A DNA stretch of 64,000 bases, taken from positions 186,001 to 250,000 of the forward strand of contig NZ_CP014835.1 in NCBI RefSeq assembly GCF_001598035.1, given 5' to 3'. Under the pieces are notes generated by a model. The model saw only the letters and a program-made list of their open reading frames with translations, was not told the origin of the DNA and made no database searches. This document shows, one piece after another, positions 38,252-47,300 of the stretch. Both the position numbers and the translations under genes were made by a program. The first letter of the stretch is position 1. Every line of letters starts with the position of its first letter. This stretch comes from Streptococcus halotolerans. GTDB taxonomy: Bacteria; Bacillota; Bacilli; Lactobacillales; Streptococcaceae.

Positions 38252-39599
38252 TTACTGGAAAAATCGTATTGATGATATTTTACGTTATGTAGATCAGACT
38301 GATTTTGATTTCTTCGCAGAATTAACTAAGTTATATGCTGATGAATCCGCTCAGATTCAAAAAGAACTCTATTCTTTTTATGGAAAGTATGCTGATGAAA
38401 ATGGCTTGACTAAGGACCAGGCAATGAAACGCTTGATGAAAGAAGATTTGTCTGATTACCAATCAAATGCCAAAGAGTATTTTGAACAGGCTAAAAAAGA
38501 CCCTGAACTATTAAAACGACTCAATGAGCAGTACACATCAGCTAAAGCGACGCGGTTAGAAATGTTAAACCTAGAATTAGCTTATCGTATTGGTTTATTA
38601 AACGGTAAACTACAAAAGAGTTTTGGTAGTTACTTGAAAAGTGTCGCAAGTTATGCTTATCGTAAAGCCATGGGCGGCCATGGGGTAGGTATTAATACTC
38701 CAGCTATCGAAGAACTGGCCAGAACGCCTATAAATGGTCGTAATTACTCTGAAGATTTATGGAAACATACTGACAACCTAGCCAAGGATTTGAAAGAAAC
38801 TTTACGCCGTGGTTTTATTCGTGGTGAAAATCCACGAGTCATGGCACAAGCTATCGCCAGCAAATACAATGTCGCTAAAAGTAGAGCGCAGACCTTAGTC
38901 AGAACCGACGGTACAGCAGTCATTGCTAATTCAGTAGCTAGACGTTATCAAGATGCAGGATTGAAATATTATCGCATCATGGTTCATTTAGACGAAAGAA
39001 CAACAGAAACTTGTCGTGCAATTGCCAAAGAGGACAAGCGTTACGAATTATCTGAGTTTAAAGCTGGTGTAACAGCACCACCTTTTCATTATAATTGTCG
39101 TTCAGGGATTATTCCAGATGGTGATGAATTGGATGATGCATCGCTTGATTCTGTGGAAGAAAAGTCGTATAATCAAGGCATGAAGAGCAGTGGCGCCATA
39201 TCTTCCAGAAGGGGAGATATTAAAAAACAACAAGATGAATTTGCTGAACGTTATTATAATCAGTTGCGTAATTCGAAAAGGAATTTGGTTGTTTCTAAAA
39301 TATCAAAACGTAGCGGAGTAGATAAAGAAACAGTTTATACTGCTTTAGAACATATTCTGGATAATCAGTATATGTTATGGGACAGTGAGGAATTTGAATA
39401 TCGAATGAGAACTTTTTATCCTCATTACGATATGGCAATATCTCTTCAGCGTTTGATGATTGGCGATATTGTTGAGAATGATACAACGATGCTTAAGCAT
39501 GAAGCTTTAGAGCATTACTATATGAATGTTTTTAAAATGGACTATGACGACGCCCACAAATTAGCTAACCAAAAATATAACTACGAGGAAGGTGATTAA
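38232..39599 (+). CDS. MuF/SPP1 gp7-type minor head protein with C-terminal toxin-like domain
   Basis: A 455-residue protein. The MuF domain (about 150-300) shows AQTLVRTDGTAVIANSVARR, LDERTTETCRAIAKED and APPFHYNCRSGI. MuF proteins ride inside the head and may be ejected with DNA. Residues about 320-455 form an added domain (VSKISKRSGVDKETVYTAL, FYPHYDMAISLQRLMIGDI, LKHEALEHYYMN, DDAHKLANQKYNY) not needed for head assembly; its H-E-A-L-E-H and acidic/aromatic blocks resemble C-termini of polymorphic toxins. Start ATG 38232 is set by AGGAGGT; TTG 38226 is too close. Confidence 0.85.
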   Translation: MAKNHLDYWKNRIDDILRYVDQTDFDFFAELTKLYADESAQIQKELYSFYGKYADENGLTKDQAMKRLMKEDLSDYQSNAKEYFEQAKKDPELLKRLNEQYTSAKATRLEMLNLELAYRIGLLNGKLQKSFGSYLKSVASYAYRKAMGGHGVGINTPAIEELARTPINGRNYSEDLWKHTDNLAKDLKETLRRGFIRGENPRVMAQAIASKYNVAKSRAQTLVRTDGTAVIANSVARRYQDAGLKYYRIMVHLDERTTETCRAIAKEDKRYELSEFKAGVTAPPFHYNCRSGIIPDGDELDDASLDSVEEKSYNQGMKSSGAISSRRGDIKKQQDEFAERYYNQLRNSKRNLVVSKISKRSGVDKETVYTALEHILDNQYMLWDSEEFEYRMRTFYPHYDMAISLQRLMIGDIVENDTTMLKHEALEHYYMNVFKMDYDDAHKLANQKYNYEEGD

Positions 39600-39601
39600 C
39601 C

Positions 39602-39844
39602 ATGGCTAAAATTGATGCTCAAATGATTTCGCTTTATAAAATTAAAGATACAGAGAAGGAACGTCAATATTCAGCTATTAGTGGAACCAGCAAAGGGATC
39701 GCTACTGTGGATAAAACGACCTCTGTTTATAGTTATGATGGGGATAACCTTGGTAAATTCTCGGATTTTGTAAAAGATACTTTAACTCTAAGTGTTTTAA
39801 AAGGAAAAACACTACCTGATAAAATTGTCCACGGCTTTGGTTGA
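39602..39844 (+). CDS. Small phage protein after the MuF gene (80 residues)
   Basis: MAKIDAQMISLYKIKDTEKER... is a small mixed alpha/beta protein starting two bases after the MuF stop. Not recognised with confidence. It could be a structural accessory, or, because it follows a toxin-like C-terminus, an immunity partner. The first is the safer reading since similar genes occur at this place in other streptococcal phages. Confidence 0.6.
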   Translation: MAKIDAQMISLYKIKDTEKERQYSAISGTSKGIATVDKTTSVYSYDGDNLGKFSDFVKDTLTLSVLKGKTLPDKIVHGFG

Positions 39845-39854
39845 TAATTATTTC

Positions 39855-39876
39855 AAGCACCAAATGGTGCTTTTTT
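39855..39876 (+). terminator. Intrinsic terminator inside the late operon (1)
   Basis: AAGCACC (39855-39861) pairs with GGTGCTT (39866-39872), loop of four, then TTTT. Confidence 0.75.
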
Positions 39877-39897
39877 AAATACTTGAAAGGAGATATC

Positions 39898-40008
39898 ATG
39901 TTAACAATGTTATGGCAGCTTATCTGCTTTTTTATTTTTGTCAATTATAGCTGTTGTAGAAGAACAAAGACCTTGACGGGTCTTTTCTTTTTGTCCAAAA
40001 CGTGCTGA
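39898..40008 (+). CDS. Possible small hydrophobic peptide (36 residues)
   Basis: MLTMLWQLICFFIFVNYSCC... with AAAGGAGAT seven bases before ATG 39898. One hydrophobic helix then a basic tail. The strong ribosome site is the only support; the sequence downstream forms a terminator, so this may be untranslated. Confidence 0.3.
   Translation: MLTMLWQLICFFIFVNYSCCRRTKTLTGLFFLSKTC
39966..39995 (+). terminator. Intrinsic terminator inside the late operon (2)
   Basis: AAAGACC (39966-39972) pairs with GGTCTTT (39979-39985), followed by a T-rich run. Confidence 0.75.
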
Positions 40009-40066
40009 CGACTTTAAAAGCTGGATGGAATAGTCAGACATGACTTAAAACAAGGAGGGCTGTCTT

Positions 40067-40648
40067 ATGGCAGAAGAAACTAATAACACAGAAGTAGTTG
40101 AAAATGGAACAGTCGACACTCCAGAGACTACTACTGAAGAAAGCAAAACGTTCACTCAGCAAGAGCTTGATGATATTGTTGAAGCTCGTGTCGCTCGTGC
40201 AGTTAAGAAAGCACAAAAAGACGCAGAAGAACAAATTCAAAAGGCTCAATCGGAAGGTGAGCGTCTTGCAAAACTCTCTAAGGATGAGCGTAACAAAGAG
40301 GAACAGGCTAAGCGTCTATCTGAATTGGAAAAACGTGAACATGATTTAGCAATGAAGGAGCTAAGTATCGAGGCACGTTCGCTATTATCTGAAGAAGGCT
40401 TGCCTGCAGAGTTTTTAAATATCGTCATGGCTGATACTGCAGAGTCAGTTAAAGATAATATTTCAAATCTCCGCACAGTGTTTGATGAAGCAGTTGAGAA
40501 ACGTGTTGATGAACGATTAACGCAGTCTAGAGTTAAGACTGGCTCAACCGCTGGTGCAATGTCTAAACAGGATATTATGGCTATCTCTGATACAAATGAA
40601 CGTCAGCGTTTAATTGCAGAGAACATGCATTTATTTAAGAAAGGATGA
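40067..40648 (+). CDS. Scaffold protein (DUF4355 type)
   Basis: A 193-residue acidic, coiled-coil protein (about 45-115, FTQQELDDIVEARVARAVKK then many charged residues) with a C-terminal segment rich in KTGSTAGAMSKQDIM. This is the usual phage scaffold just before the capsid gene, guiding prohead assembly and then leaving. AAGGAGGG precedes ATG 40067. Confidence 0.88.
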   Translation: MAEETNNTEVVENGTVDTPETTTEESKTFTQQELDDIVEARVARAVKKAQKDAEEQIQKAQSEGERLAKLSKDERNKEEQAKRLSELEKREHDLAMKELSIEARSLLSEEGLPAEFLNIVMADTAESVKDNISNLRTVFDEAVEKRVDERLTQSRVKTGSTAGAMSKQDIMAISDTNERQRLIAENMHLFKKG

Positions 40649-40654
40649 TAAAAC

Positions 40655-41542
40655 ATGGCAGAAACTAATCTTACAACCATGAATGATTTAGGAGAAATTA
40701 AATCAATTGATTTCGTTAATAAATTCTCCACCAACATCAATGAACTTTTAAAACTTTTAGGAGTGACACGTCGTGAAGCATTGTCTAGAGACATGAAAAT
40801 TAAGACTTATAAATGGACTACGACTGTAGATGAAACTTCGGTTGCTGAAGGTGAAACAATTCCACTCTCAAAAGTTACCTACGCTCCAGATAAGGAATAT
40901 GAAGTAGCATGGATTAAGAAACGTCGTGCAGTATCGGCTGAAGCTATCGCTCGCCATGGTGCTTCTATGGCTATTGATCAAGCAGACGCTAAATTGATGC
41001 GTGAAATTCAAAATAAAATCAAAACTGATTTCTTTACCTTCCTAAAATCTAAACCTACTAAGGTTACAGGAACAGGTTTACAAGGAGCTTTGGCTCAATC
41101 GTGGGGTAAGCTAGCAACATTCAATGAGTTCGAAGGGTCACCGATCGTCTCTTTTGTTAGCTCACTTGATGTCGCTGATTACCTTGGCAATACTGGTGTA
41201 GGGGCTGATGCTTCTAACGCTTTTGGTTTAACACTTTTGAAAAACTTCCTTGGTATGCAAAATGTTATTGTTATGCCATCAGTTCCAAAAGGAAAAGTAT
41301 ATTCTACTGCGGTAGATAATCTTGTGTTAGCATATCTTGATGTTAACTCTAGTGATCTTGGTAATCTATTTGCTGATTATACTGATGAAACTGGTTTAAT
41401 TGCTGCTGGTCGCGATCGTCAATTGAATAATTTAACTTACGAGTCAGTATTCTTTGGTGCTAATACACTTTTTGCAGAAGTTCCAACTGGTGTCATTGAA
41501 GCAACTATTGAAGCACCGGCGCCTAAAGTAGCAGGAGCTTAA
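40655..41542 (+). CDS. Major capsid protein
   Basis: A 295-residue protein directly after the scaffold. Its features (VAEGETIPLSKVTYAPDKEY, RAVSAEAIARHG, and the loop-rich C-terminal half) suit an HK97-fold capsid of the SPP1-like group. The tail ending EAPAPKVAGA is flexible. AAGAAAGG precedes ATG 40655. Confidence 0.9.
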   Translation: MAETNLTTMNDLGEIKSIDFVNKFSTNINELLKLLGVTRREALSRDMKIKTYKWTTTVDETSVAEGETIPLSKVTYAPDKEYEVAWIKKRRAVSAEAIARHGASMAIDQADAKLMREIQNKIKTDFFTFLKSKPTKVTGTGLQGALAQSWGKLATFNEFEGSPIVSFVSSLDVADYLGNTGVGADASNAFGLTLLKNFLGMQNVIVMPSVPKGKVYSTAVDNLVLAYLDVNSSDLGNLFADYTDETGLIAAGRDRQLNNLTYESVFFGANTLFAEVPTGVIEATIEAPAPKVAGA

Positions 41543-41547
41543 TCGTC

Positions 41548-41895
41548 ATGGATAAAAGTGGTATTTTAGATGAAGTTAAACTCTTTAAAGGTATCACTGA
41601 TAGCTTACAGGATGATTTAATTTCGTTAATTATTGACGATAGCATTGATAGGATTTTGGCAGAAGTTAATAGTATGCTAGATAATCCTATTAGTGAATTA
41701 CCTAATTCGCTAACTTTTATAGTCAGAGATGTGGCTATAAAACGGTATAACAAGTTGAATTCAGAAGGTACAAAAGAAGATTCAGAAGAAGGTAGGTCTT
41801 TTAAGTGGGAAAATTCATACTTGGACGAGTATCGCAATATTCTCGCTAACTTAGGCAGGTCTTATCGAGCGAGAGGAATCGCTAGATTTATGTAA
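41548..41895 (+). CDS. Head-tail connector (gp6/gp15-like)
   Basis: A 115-residue helical protein: MDKSGILDEVKLFKGITDSLQDD and IVRDVAIKRYNKLNSEGTKEDSEE are typical of the adaptor ring attached under the portal. Follows the capsid gene by five bases. Confidence 0.82.
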   Translation: MDKSGILDEVKLFKGITDSLQDDLISLIIDDSIDRILAEVNSMLDNPISELPNSLTFIVRDVAIKRYNKLNSEGTKEDSEEGRSFKWENSYLDEYRNILANLGRSYRARGIARFM

Positions 41896-41904
41896 GGAGT
41901 GCTT

Positions 41905-42183
41905 ATGATTTATAACGAAAGGGTTATTTTGATAAGTGAAAAAGAAGTTGATGATTTCCTTGGAAGTAAGAAAGTCAAAGATAAATCTCAACCAATCCCA
42001 TGCATGCGAGGGACATTAACCAATGCAGAACAAATGGGATTATTTGGTAAATATGATCTGAATGCTTTTAAACTACACTTACAAGGAATATATCGTGATT
42101 TTTCATCAGTAATCTATGATGAGCAAGAGCGCCTCATCAAAGGAAAAACTTATCACAAAAATAGTACGGTTATCTATTTATGA
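41905..42183 (+). CDS. Head closure / head-tail joining protein
   Basis: A 92-residue beta-rich protein: PCMRGTLTNAEQMGLFG and KTYHKNSTVIYL suit the stopper ring protein of the connector. Start ATG 41905 follows AAGGAG; a GTG at 41899 is too near. Position between connector and gp10-like gene supports the call; sequence signal is modest. Confidence 0.7.
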   Translation: MIYNERVILISEKEVDDFLGSKKVKDKSQPIPCMRGTLTNAEQMGLFGKYDLNAFKLHLQGIYRDFSSVIYDEQERLIKGKTYHKNSTVIYL

Positions 42184-42524
42184 GTATTACTTACAAAATT
42201 AAGGGCCTTGGACGGTTCGAACGGATGGTTAGACAGAAAAGTCGCAAAGCACAGGTAGCGGTTGAGTCTGAACTCAATCGCTCAAGTTTACGTGTCGAAC
42301 GAAATGCTAAAATTTATGCTCCCTGGGATACAGGTTGGATGTCTAACTCTATATACAGCATGTATCAAGATGTTTTGAAGTATGTTGTAGTTAGTCCTGC
42401 TGAATACAGCATTTACGTTGAAAAAGGGACACGTAAGATGATGGCTCAACCATTCATTCATCCTGCACTACAAGAAGAAGCGCCGATTTTGATGAAACGG
42501 TTATCGAAAATGTTTGGGAAGTAG
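42180..42524 (+). CDS. HK97 gp10-like tail completion protein
   Basis: A 114-residue protein. KAQVAVESELNRSSLRVERNAK, APWDTGWMSNSI, YSIYVEKGTRKMMAQPFIHPAL are the gp10 family pattern almost throughout. Start overlaps the previous stop (ATGA). Confidence 0.92.
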   Translation: MSITYKIKGLGRFERMVRQKSRKAQVAVESELNRSSLRVERNAKIYAPWDTGWMSNSIYSMYQDVLKYVVVSPAEYSIYVEKGTRKMMAQPFIHPALQEEAPILMKRLSKMFGK

Positions 42525-42890
42525 GTGGTAGTTATTACTTTTTCGCCATCAACGTTACATTTAAACTCAATAAAAACAAGGTTGGACCCCTTAGGGATTC
42601 CGACCTATTTTTATTTGCCTGATAGCTCTGTTTTAGAGCCTTTTTTGGTCATTGGTACAAATAGTAGCGATACCACTAAAACGGCTCAAACGGGACTATT
42701 AATTGAAGATACAACAGTATCTATTGATATCTTTTTACCTAATAATAGTCGAACAAATGCTGAAGATATAAAAAGTAAAGCTATACGGCTACTTGGTAGA
42801 AATAAACTAACAGCTAATGTATTGATGGATAACAGTATAGGACGTGAGGTCTATCATATTTCCATCACATTAACTGAAGCTATTTTATAA
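42525..42890 (+). CDS. Tail terminator / minor tail protein
   Basis: A 121-residue protein starting at GTG 42525 directly after the gp10-like stop. LDPLGIPTYFYLPDSS and IEDTTVSIDIFLPNNSR suggest the tail-terminator fold that caps the tail tube. Position before the major tail protein supports this. Confidence 0.75.
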   Translation: MVVITFSPSTLHLNSIKTRLDPLGIPTYFYLPDSSVLEPFLVIGTNSSDTTKTAQTGLLIEDTTVSIDIFLPNNSRTNAEDIKSKAIRLLGRNKLTANVLMDNSIGREVYHISITLTEAIL

Positions 42891-42905
42891 AAAGGAGAAA
42901 ATGAC

Positions 42906-43475
42906 ATGTCAGTTACAATTACAACTGGTAAACCAATTGTAGGAAGCAAGATTTTTTACTTTATTCAATCTGTGCATGCCAAAATTGGAGATCCAGCGAC
43001 ATTACCAGCGTATCGCACGGACGGTACAACAACTCTCGGCGGAGAATATCTGGATGAGCAGACGCAACAAGGGCGCTTATTAGAGAAATCAACAGATGAG
43101 CACACTATTGAGTTAACAACGTATTTTGCACCAACAGATCCATCAGTTAAAACAATTGAAGATGCATCACGTTCTGGTGATAGTATTAAAATTTGGGAAG
43201 TCATCGTTGATGAATCAGTGAAGACACAAAATGAGGAACAACTAGATGTGTATCCTGCTAAGTTTGGATATGCTAAAATTGGTGAAATTGAACGTTCTGC
43301 AGGAACAACTGATTTTGTAGAGATGAGTTATGAAGCTAATATTGTTGGTGCTTTGAAAGATGGGCAATTTCCATTGACTGAAAAAGAAGTTGCACTGCTA
43401 AACTCAGTCTATGATTATCAAAATCCTGGTGAAACTACGGGTGATTACGATTCTATCACCAAACAACAAGATTAA
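42906..43475 (+). CDS. Major tail (tube) protein
   Basis: A 189-residue beta-rich protein: LLEKSTDEHTIELTTYFAPT, KIWEVIVDES, AKFGYAKIGEIERSAGTTDF. This is the tube-forming protein of long-tailed phages. AAAGGAG precedes ATG 42906. A strong terminator follows it, probably to keep downstream tail genes at lower level than this abundant protein. Confidence 0.88.
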   Translation: MSVTITTGKPIVGSKIFYFIQSVHAKIGDPATLPAYRTDGTTTLGGEYLDEQTQQGRLLEKSTDEHTIELTTYFAPTDPSVKTIEDASRSGDSIKIWEVIVDESVKTQNEEQLDVYPAKFGYAKIGEIERSAGTTDFVEMSYEANIVGALKDGQFPLTEKEVALLNSVYDYQNPGETTGDYDSITKQQD

Positions 43476-43498
43476 TGGTTATTGGATTTAATGGGTAC

Positions 43499-43531
43499 AG
43501 GGTAGTAAAACTTACTGCCCTTTTTATTTTT
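43499..43531 (+). terminator. Intrinsic terminator inside the late operon (3)
   Basis: AGGGTAGTAA (43499-43508) pairs with TTACTGCCCT (43512-43521) over ten positions, followed by TTTTATTTTT. Confidence 0.85.
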
Positions 43532-43551
43532 AATTAAAAACGAGGTTACTA

Positions 43552-44040
43552 ATGGAAATTACAGTTAAGAATGCAGTTGCTGATATCACGTTTAATTATG
43601 GCATGATGTTTAAAGTTGATAAGGAGATGTCCACAATTAATCCACAAACTGGAGAGCGAAATAATGATGGTGTCGGTGCTTTGTTTACCAAAATTATCAA
43701 TCGTTCTGATGATGGTCTTGTATCGCTTATTCGTTTGGCTTTGCCAAAATCTGCCAAGAAAGTATCTGAAGAAGATATCGTCTCGGCTATCGGTAATTAT
43801 ATCGAGGAAAAGATGGATAATGATGGACTTGATGAAGCGGAAGCTTATCGTTCTATTTTTGAGGAAGTCAAAACAGAAATGGTAGATTCTGGTTTTTTCA
43901 AAGAGAAGATTTCAACCTATATTCAGAATATGGAAAAGGCGTTACGTTACATGGAAGCTCAGGAAGACAACGAGGACAAAGCTCTCCAAGTGGCAGCAAC
44001 AGAAGAAATTATTGGTACGATGAAAAACGCACTATCTTAA
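43552..44040 (+). CDS. Tail assembly chaperone (gpG analogue)
   Basis: A 162-residue acidic protein in the gpG position between tube and tape-measure genes. It keeps the tape measure soluble while the tail is built. Its C-terminus (QNMEKALRYMEAQEDNEDKA) is charged. Near its end it carries a shift site that produces the longer form listed separately. Confidence 0.82.
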   Translation: MEITVKNAVADITFNYGMMFKVDKEMSTINPQTGERNNDGVGALFTKIINRSDDGLVSLIRLALPKSAKKVSEEDIVSAIGNYIEEKMDNDGLDEAEAYRSIFEEVKTEMVDSGFFKEKISTYIQNMEKALRYMEAQEDNEDKALQVAATEEIIGTMKNALS

Positions 44041-44348
44041 CAGAGTGTGCTAGTTTAGGTTTTACTGAGTTAGAAACCATTTATAATTGCAATAAATGGG
44101 AATTAGATGCCATTTTAGAAGGGCTTCATCACAAAGTGGTGACAGACAGAGAAAACCTATCTGGTTTAGCTCTTGAATTACGATACACCTTAAATGCTAA
44201 AAGCGTTAAAGAATCAAAACTCAGTAAGAGAAAACAACACGATAAGATTGCTCAAATCTTCAATCCCAAGGCTAATCAAGCTCAAGCTAAATCTGATTTA
44301 GTTAAGAAGATTGAGCAACTGAATAACCATTTCATGAATAAAAAATAG
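43552..44348 (+). CDS. Frameshifted tail assembly chaperone (gpGT analogue, -1 shift)
   Basis: G-AAA-AAC at 44022-44028 is a plausible -1 slip site 10 bases before the gpG stop. Shifting there opens the -1 frame for 106 more residues (CGC 44028 onward, RTILTECASLGFTELETIYN...) to TAG 44346-44348. The extension holds LDAILEGLHHKVV and a Lys-rich end. Nearly all long-tailed phages make this pair by the same -1 shift. The extension has no start with a ribosome site of its own, which supports the fusion. Confidence 0.75.
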
Positions 44349-44363
44349 ATAGGAGGTGATGTT

Positions 44364-47300
44364 GTGGCGGTATTTGATGGGTCTATTTATGCTTATATTG
44401 GAGCAGATACTAGAGACTATGAAGCTGCGATGAACAGGTTTGTGTCAGCTACCCAGAGAGGGTTCCAGAAAGCGCAAAATGCTGCTGTTAATAGTTCGAA
44501 TGCCATTGTACGTATGGTTGGTCAAATCATGTCCCAATTAGCTAATAATGGACAGTCGTTAGGGCAGAGACTTGGCAAAGCTTTTTCGACTGGTGTCAAT
44601 TTATCTTTGGGACAACTGCAAAGAATGGCAGCTAACATCGGCCAACGTTTACCTGAACCGATAAAGAATGGTTTGCAAAAAATGGTGGGCTATATCCAGC
44701 CCGCTTTTAGCAAAATTTCTGCGAGTTTGTCTGGTTTTGCAAATAAGACGAAAATGCAGTTATCAAATGCATTTGATATCGGTAAAATACGGTCACTCTT
44801 TGCTAAGTTAGCTTCTAGTACCGATGATTTAACAAGTAGAATATCTGTTAAATTGACCGCTCTTGCTGGGAATTTTAATAGAATTGCTAGTGGTCTGCCT
44901 GCTCCTTTTGCATCAGCTTTTACTAAACTTTCTTCGCTAACGTTAACATTTGAAAATAGTATCTATCGTTTAGGAGCGAGACTATCTAATGCTTTAGGTG
45001 GTCAAGTCCTAAATCCTGCCTTGCAATCGTGGTCTAGCTTTTTTAGTGGCCTTATATCTAAAGCTAACAGTACAGCAGATAGAATCAGTAATAGTTTTAC
45101 TGGGAAAATTTTGACTTCTATGACCAGTCTATCAACCAAGATGGCTAGCTCCTTAAGTTCAGGTTTTTCAACTCTTGGATCGAGGGCAACGAGTGCTTTA
45201 AATGGCATTAGTAGTAAGTTTGCTAGCGCCAGTTCAGCGGGTCAAAAGTTAGGTAGTACAGTTAAGAGTATCATCTCAGCTTTTAGTTTAATGGCTATTG
45301 CTAAAAAAGGCATCGACATGGTTAAAGGTGCGCTGGATGGAGCGATTAGCCGTGTTGATACGATGAATCGTTTCCCTAAAACGATGGCTTTATTTGGCTA
45401 CTCTGCGGAGCAGTCTAAATCTGCTATAGATAAACTATCTGCTGGTATCGACGGATTGCCTACACCACTTGACAGCGCCGTCAAGAGTGCTCAACAGTTG
45501 TCAATTACTACAGGCAGTCTTGATAAAGGAGTTGATTTAGCCCTTGCTTTTAATAATGCCATGATTGGCTACGGGGCAACAACTGAAGGTGCAGAACAGG
45601 CGCTTAGACAGTTCAACCAATCCTTAGGTTCAGGTAAAATCCAAGCCGAAGAATTTAATTCTGTCAGTGAAGCGGCACCAGGGTTGATGTCTAAAATGGC
45701 TGAATCATTTGGCTTCGGAGCAGATGGAGTACAAGAACTAAAAAGTGCTCTGTCTAGCGGTGAGATTACAGCTCAAGAATTTGCGGACAAGATGATTGAG
45801 CTTAATAATGCTCAGGGTGGTTTTGCCCAAATGGCACAAACTTCAGCGGGCGGTATTAGGACAGCGTTTGGTAATTTGCGTACAGCCGTTGTTAAAGGCG
45901 TAGCTGATATGATCAGTAAGTTTGATGAAGCTGCTAAGGCAAATGGTCTTAAAACAATTGCTGAAACACTATTATCTTTTAAACCTGCTATTAATGGTGC
46001 TTTTAATACTGTTAACGCTTTGATTCCCAACTTGGTTGCAGCCTTTGCTCGTGTCAAAAAAGCTATCAACATTGACTTTTCTGGCTTTACTAATGGTGTT
46101 AAGAATGCTTTTGATTTAGTTAATCGAGCGCTTGGCGAATTTGCCAAAACAGGACAGGTTACGCAAGGAACGATTGATCAAATCAAATCTAAGTTGAGTG
46201 AAATCGGACCAAAAGCCATTGCAGCATGGGCAATGTTAAATCCTGCAACAGCAATCGCAACCATTCTTCCCTTACTATCTGGACTTGGTAAGATTGGTGT
46301 TCTTTTAGGCGGTTTAGGCGCAAAAATTGGCATTTTTGGTGCTCTTTTAGGAAGTGCTTTTAGTGGTGCAGGTGGCTTAATTGGTGCTTTAGCAGGTAAG
46401 ATGACTGGACTAGTTGGCGTTTTTGGTAGCGCTGCAAGTACAGGTATGTCAGTACTTGGGTCGATGACAACAGCGATGGCTAGTATTGCTAGCATTGCCA
46501 TGGCAACTATTGGACCAGCAGCTATACTTGGTTTGGTTGTTGCGGGTCTTGGTTTGATTAATAGTCAATTTGGATCACAGATTGATGCAATGCTTAATTT
46601 GGTAACTACTAAAGGACCTCAAGTAATACAAAACTTTGTTACCGGAATAGTTTCTGAGTTGCCAGCTCTAATGGCTAGCGGTGCAGATTTGATCGCTAAA
46701 CTGGCGACAGCCATAGCAACAATGCTACCAGTGATTATCCAAGCAGGAGTAAGCATTATTGGAGGTCTGTTGTCTGGACTTGGACAACAAGCACCATCTA
46801 TTATTAGTTCAGCACTACAAATTGTAGGATCGTTTATCAGTAGCTTACTGACTGCAATACCTCAGTTGCTTGCGATTGGGATGAGCTTTTTAGCTAACGT
46901 TGTTGATGGAATTGTTCAAAACATCCCTCAAATAGTAGCCCAAGCACAAAATATTATTACCAGCTTCACGTCTAGTTTGAGCCAAAACTTGCCGACTATC
47001 TTATCAAAAGGTATTGAGATTATTACCAACTTGATAAACGGTATTATGCAGTTGGTTCCTCAGTTGCTACCAATTGCAGGGCAAGCTATTTCCAGTTTTA
47101 TTCAAGGAATTGTTTCGGCACTCCCACAGTTGCTTCAAGGTGGCATTCAGATAATTGTATCCTTGGTTCAAGGGATTATCTCGAATTTGCCAACGATTGT
47201 TCAGACAGCAATGTCTATTTTGCAATCGTTCGTGAGTGGACTAATGCAAGCTATACCGCAATTAATAAGTGCAGGTATTCAGCTTATTGCTCAATTAGCA

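Noticed and set aside
44136..44348. Separate 70-residue gene after the tail chaperone
   Set aside because: The frame is open far upstream to the slip site and has no ribosome site at 44136, so it is better explained as the frameshift extension.
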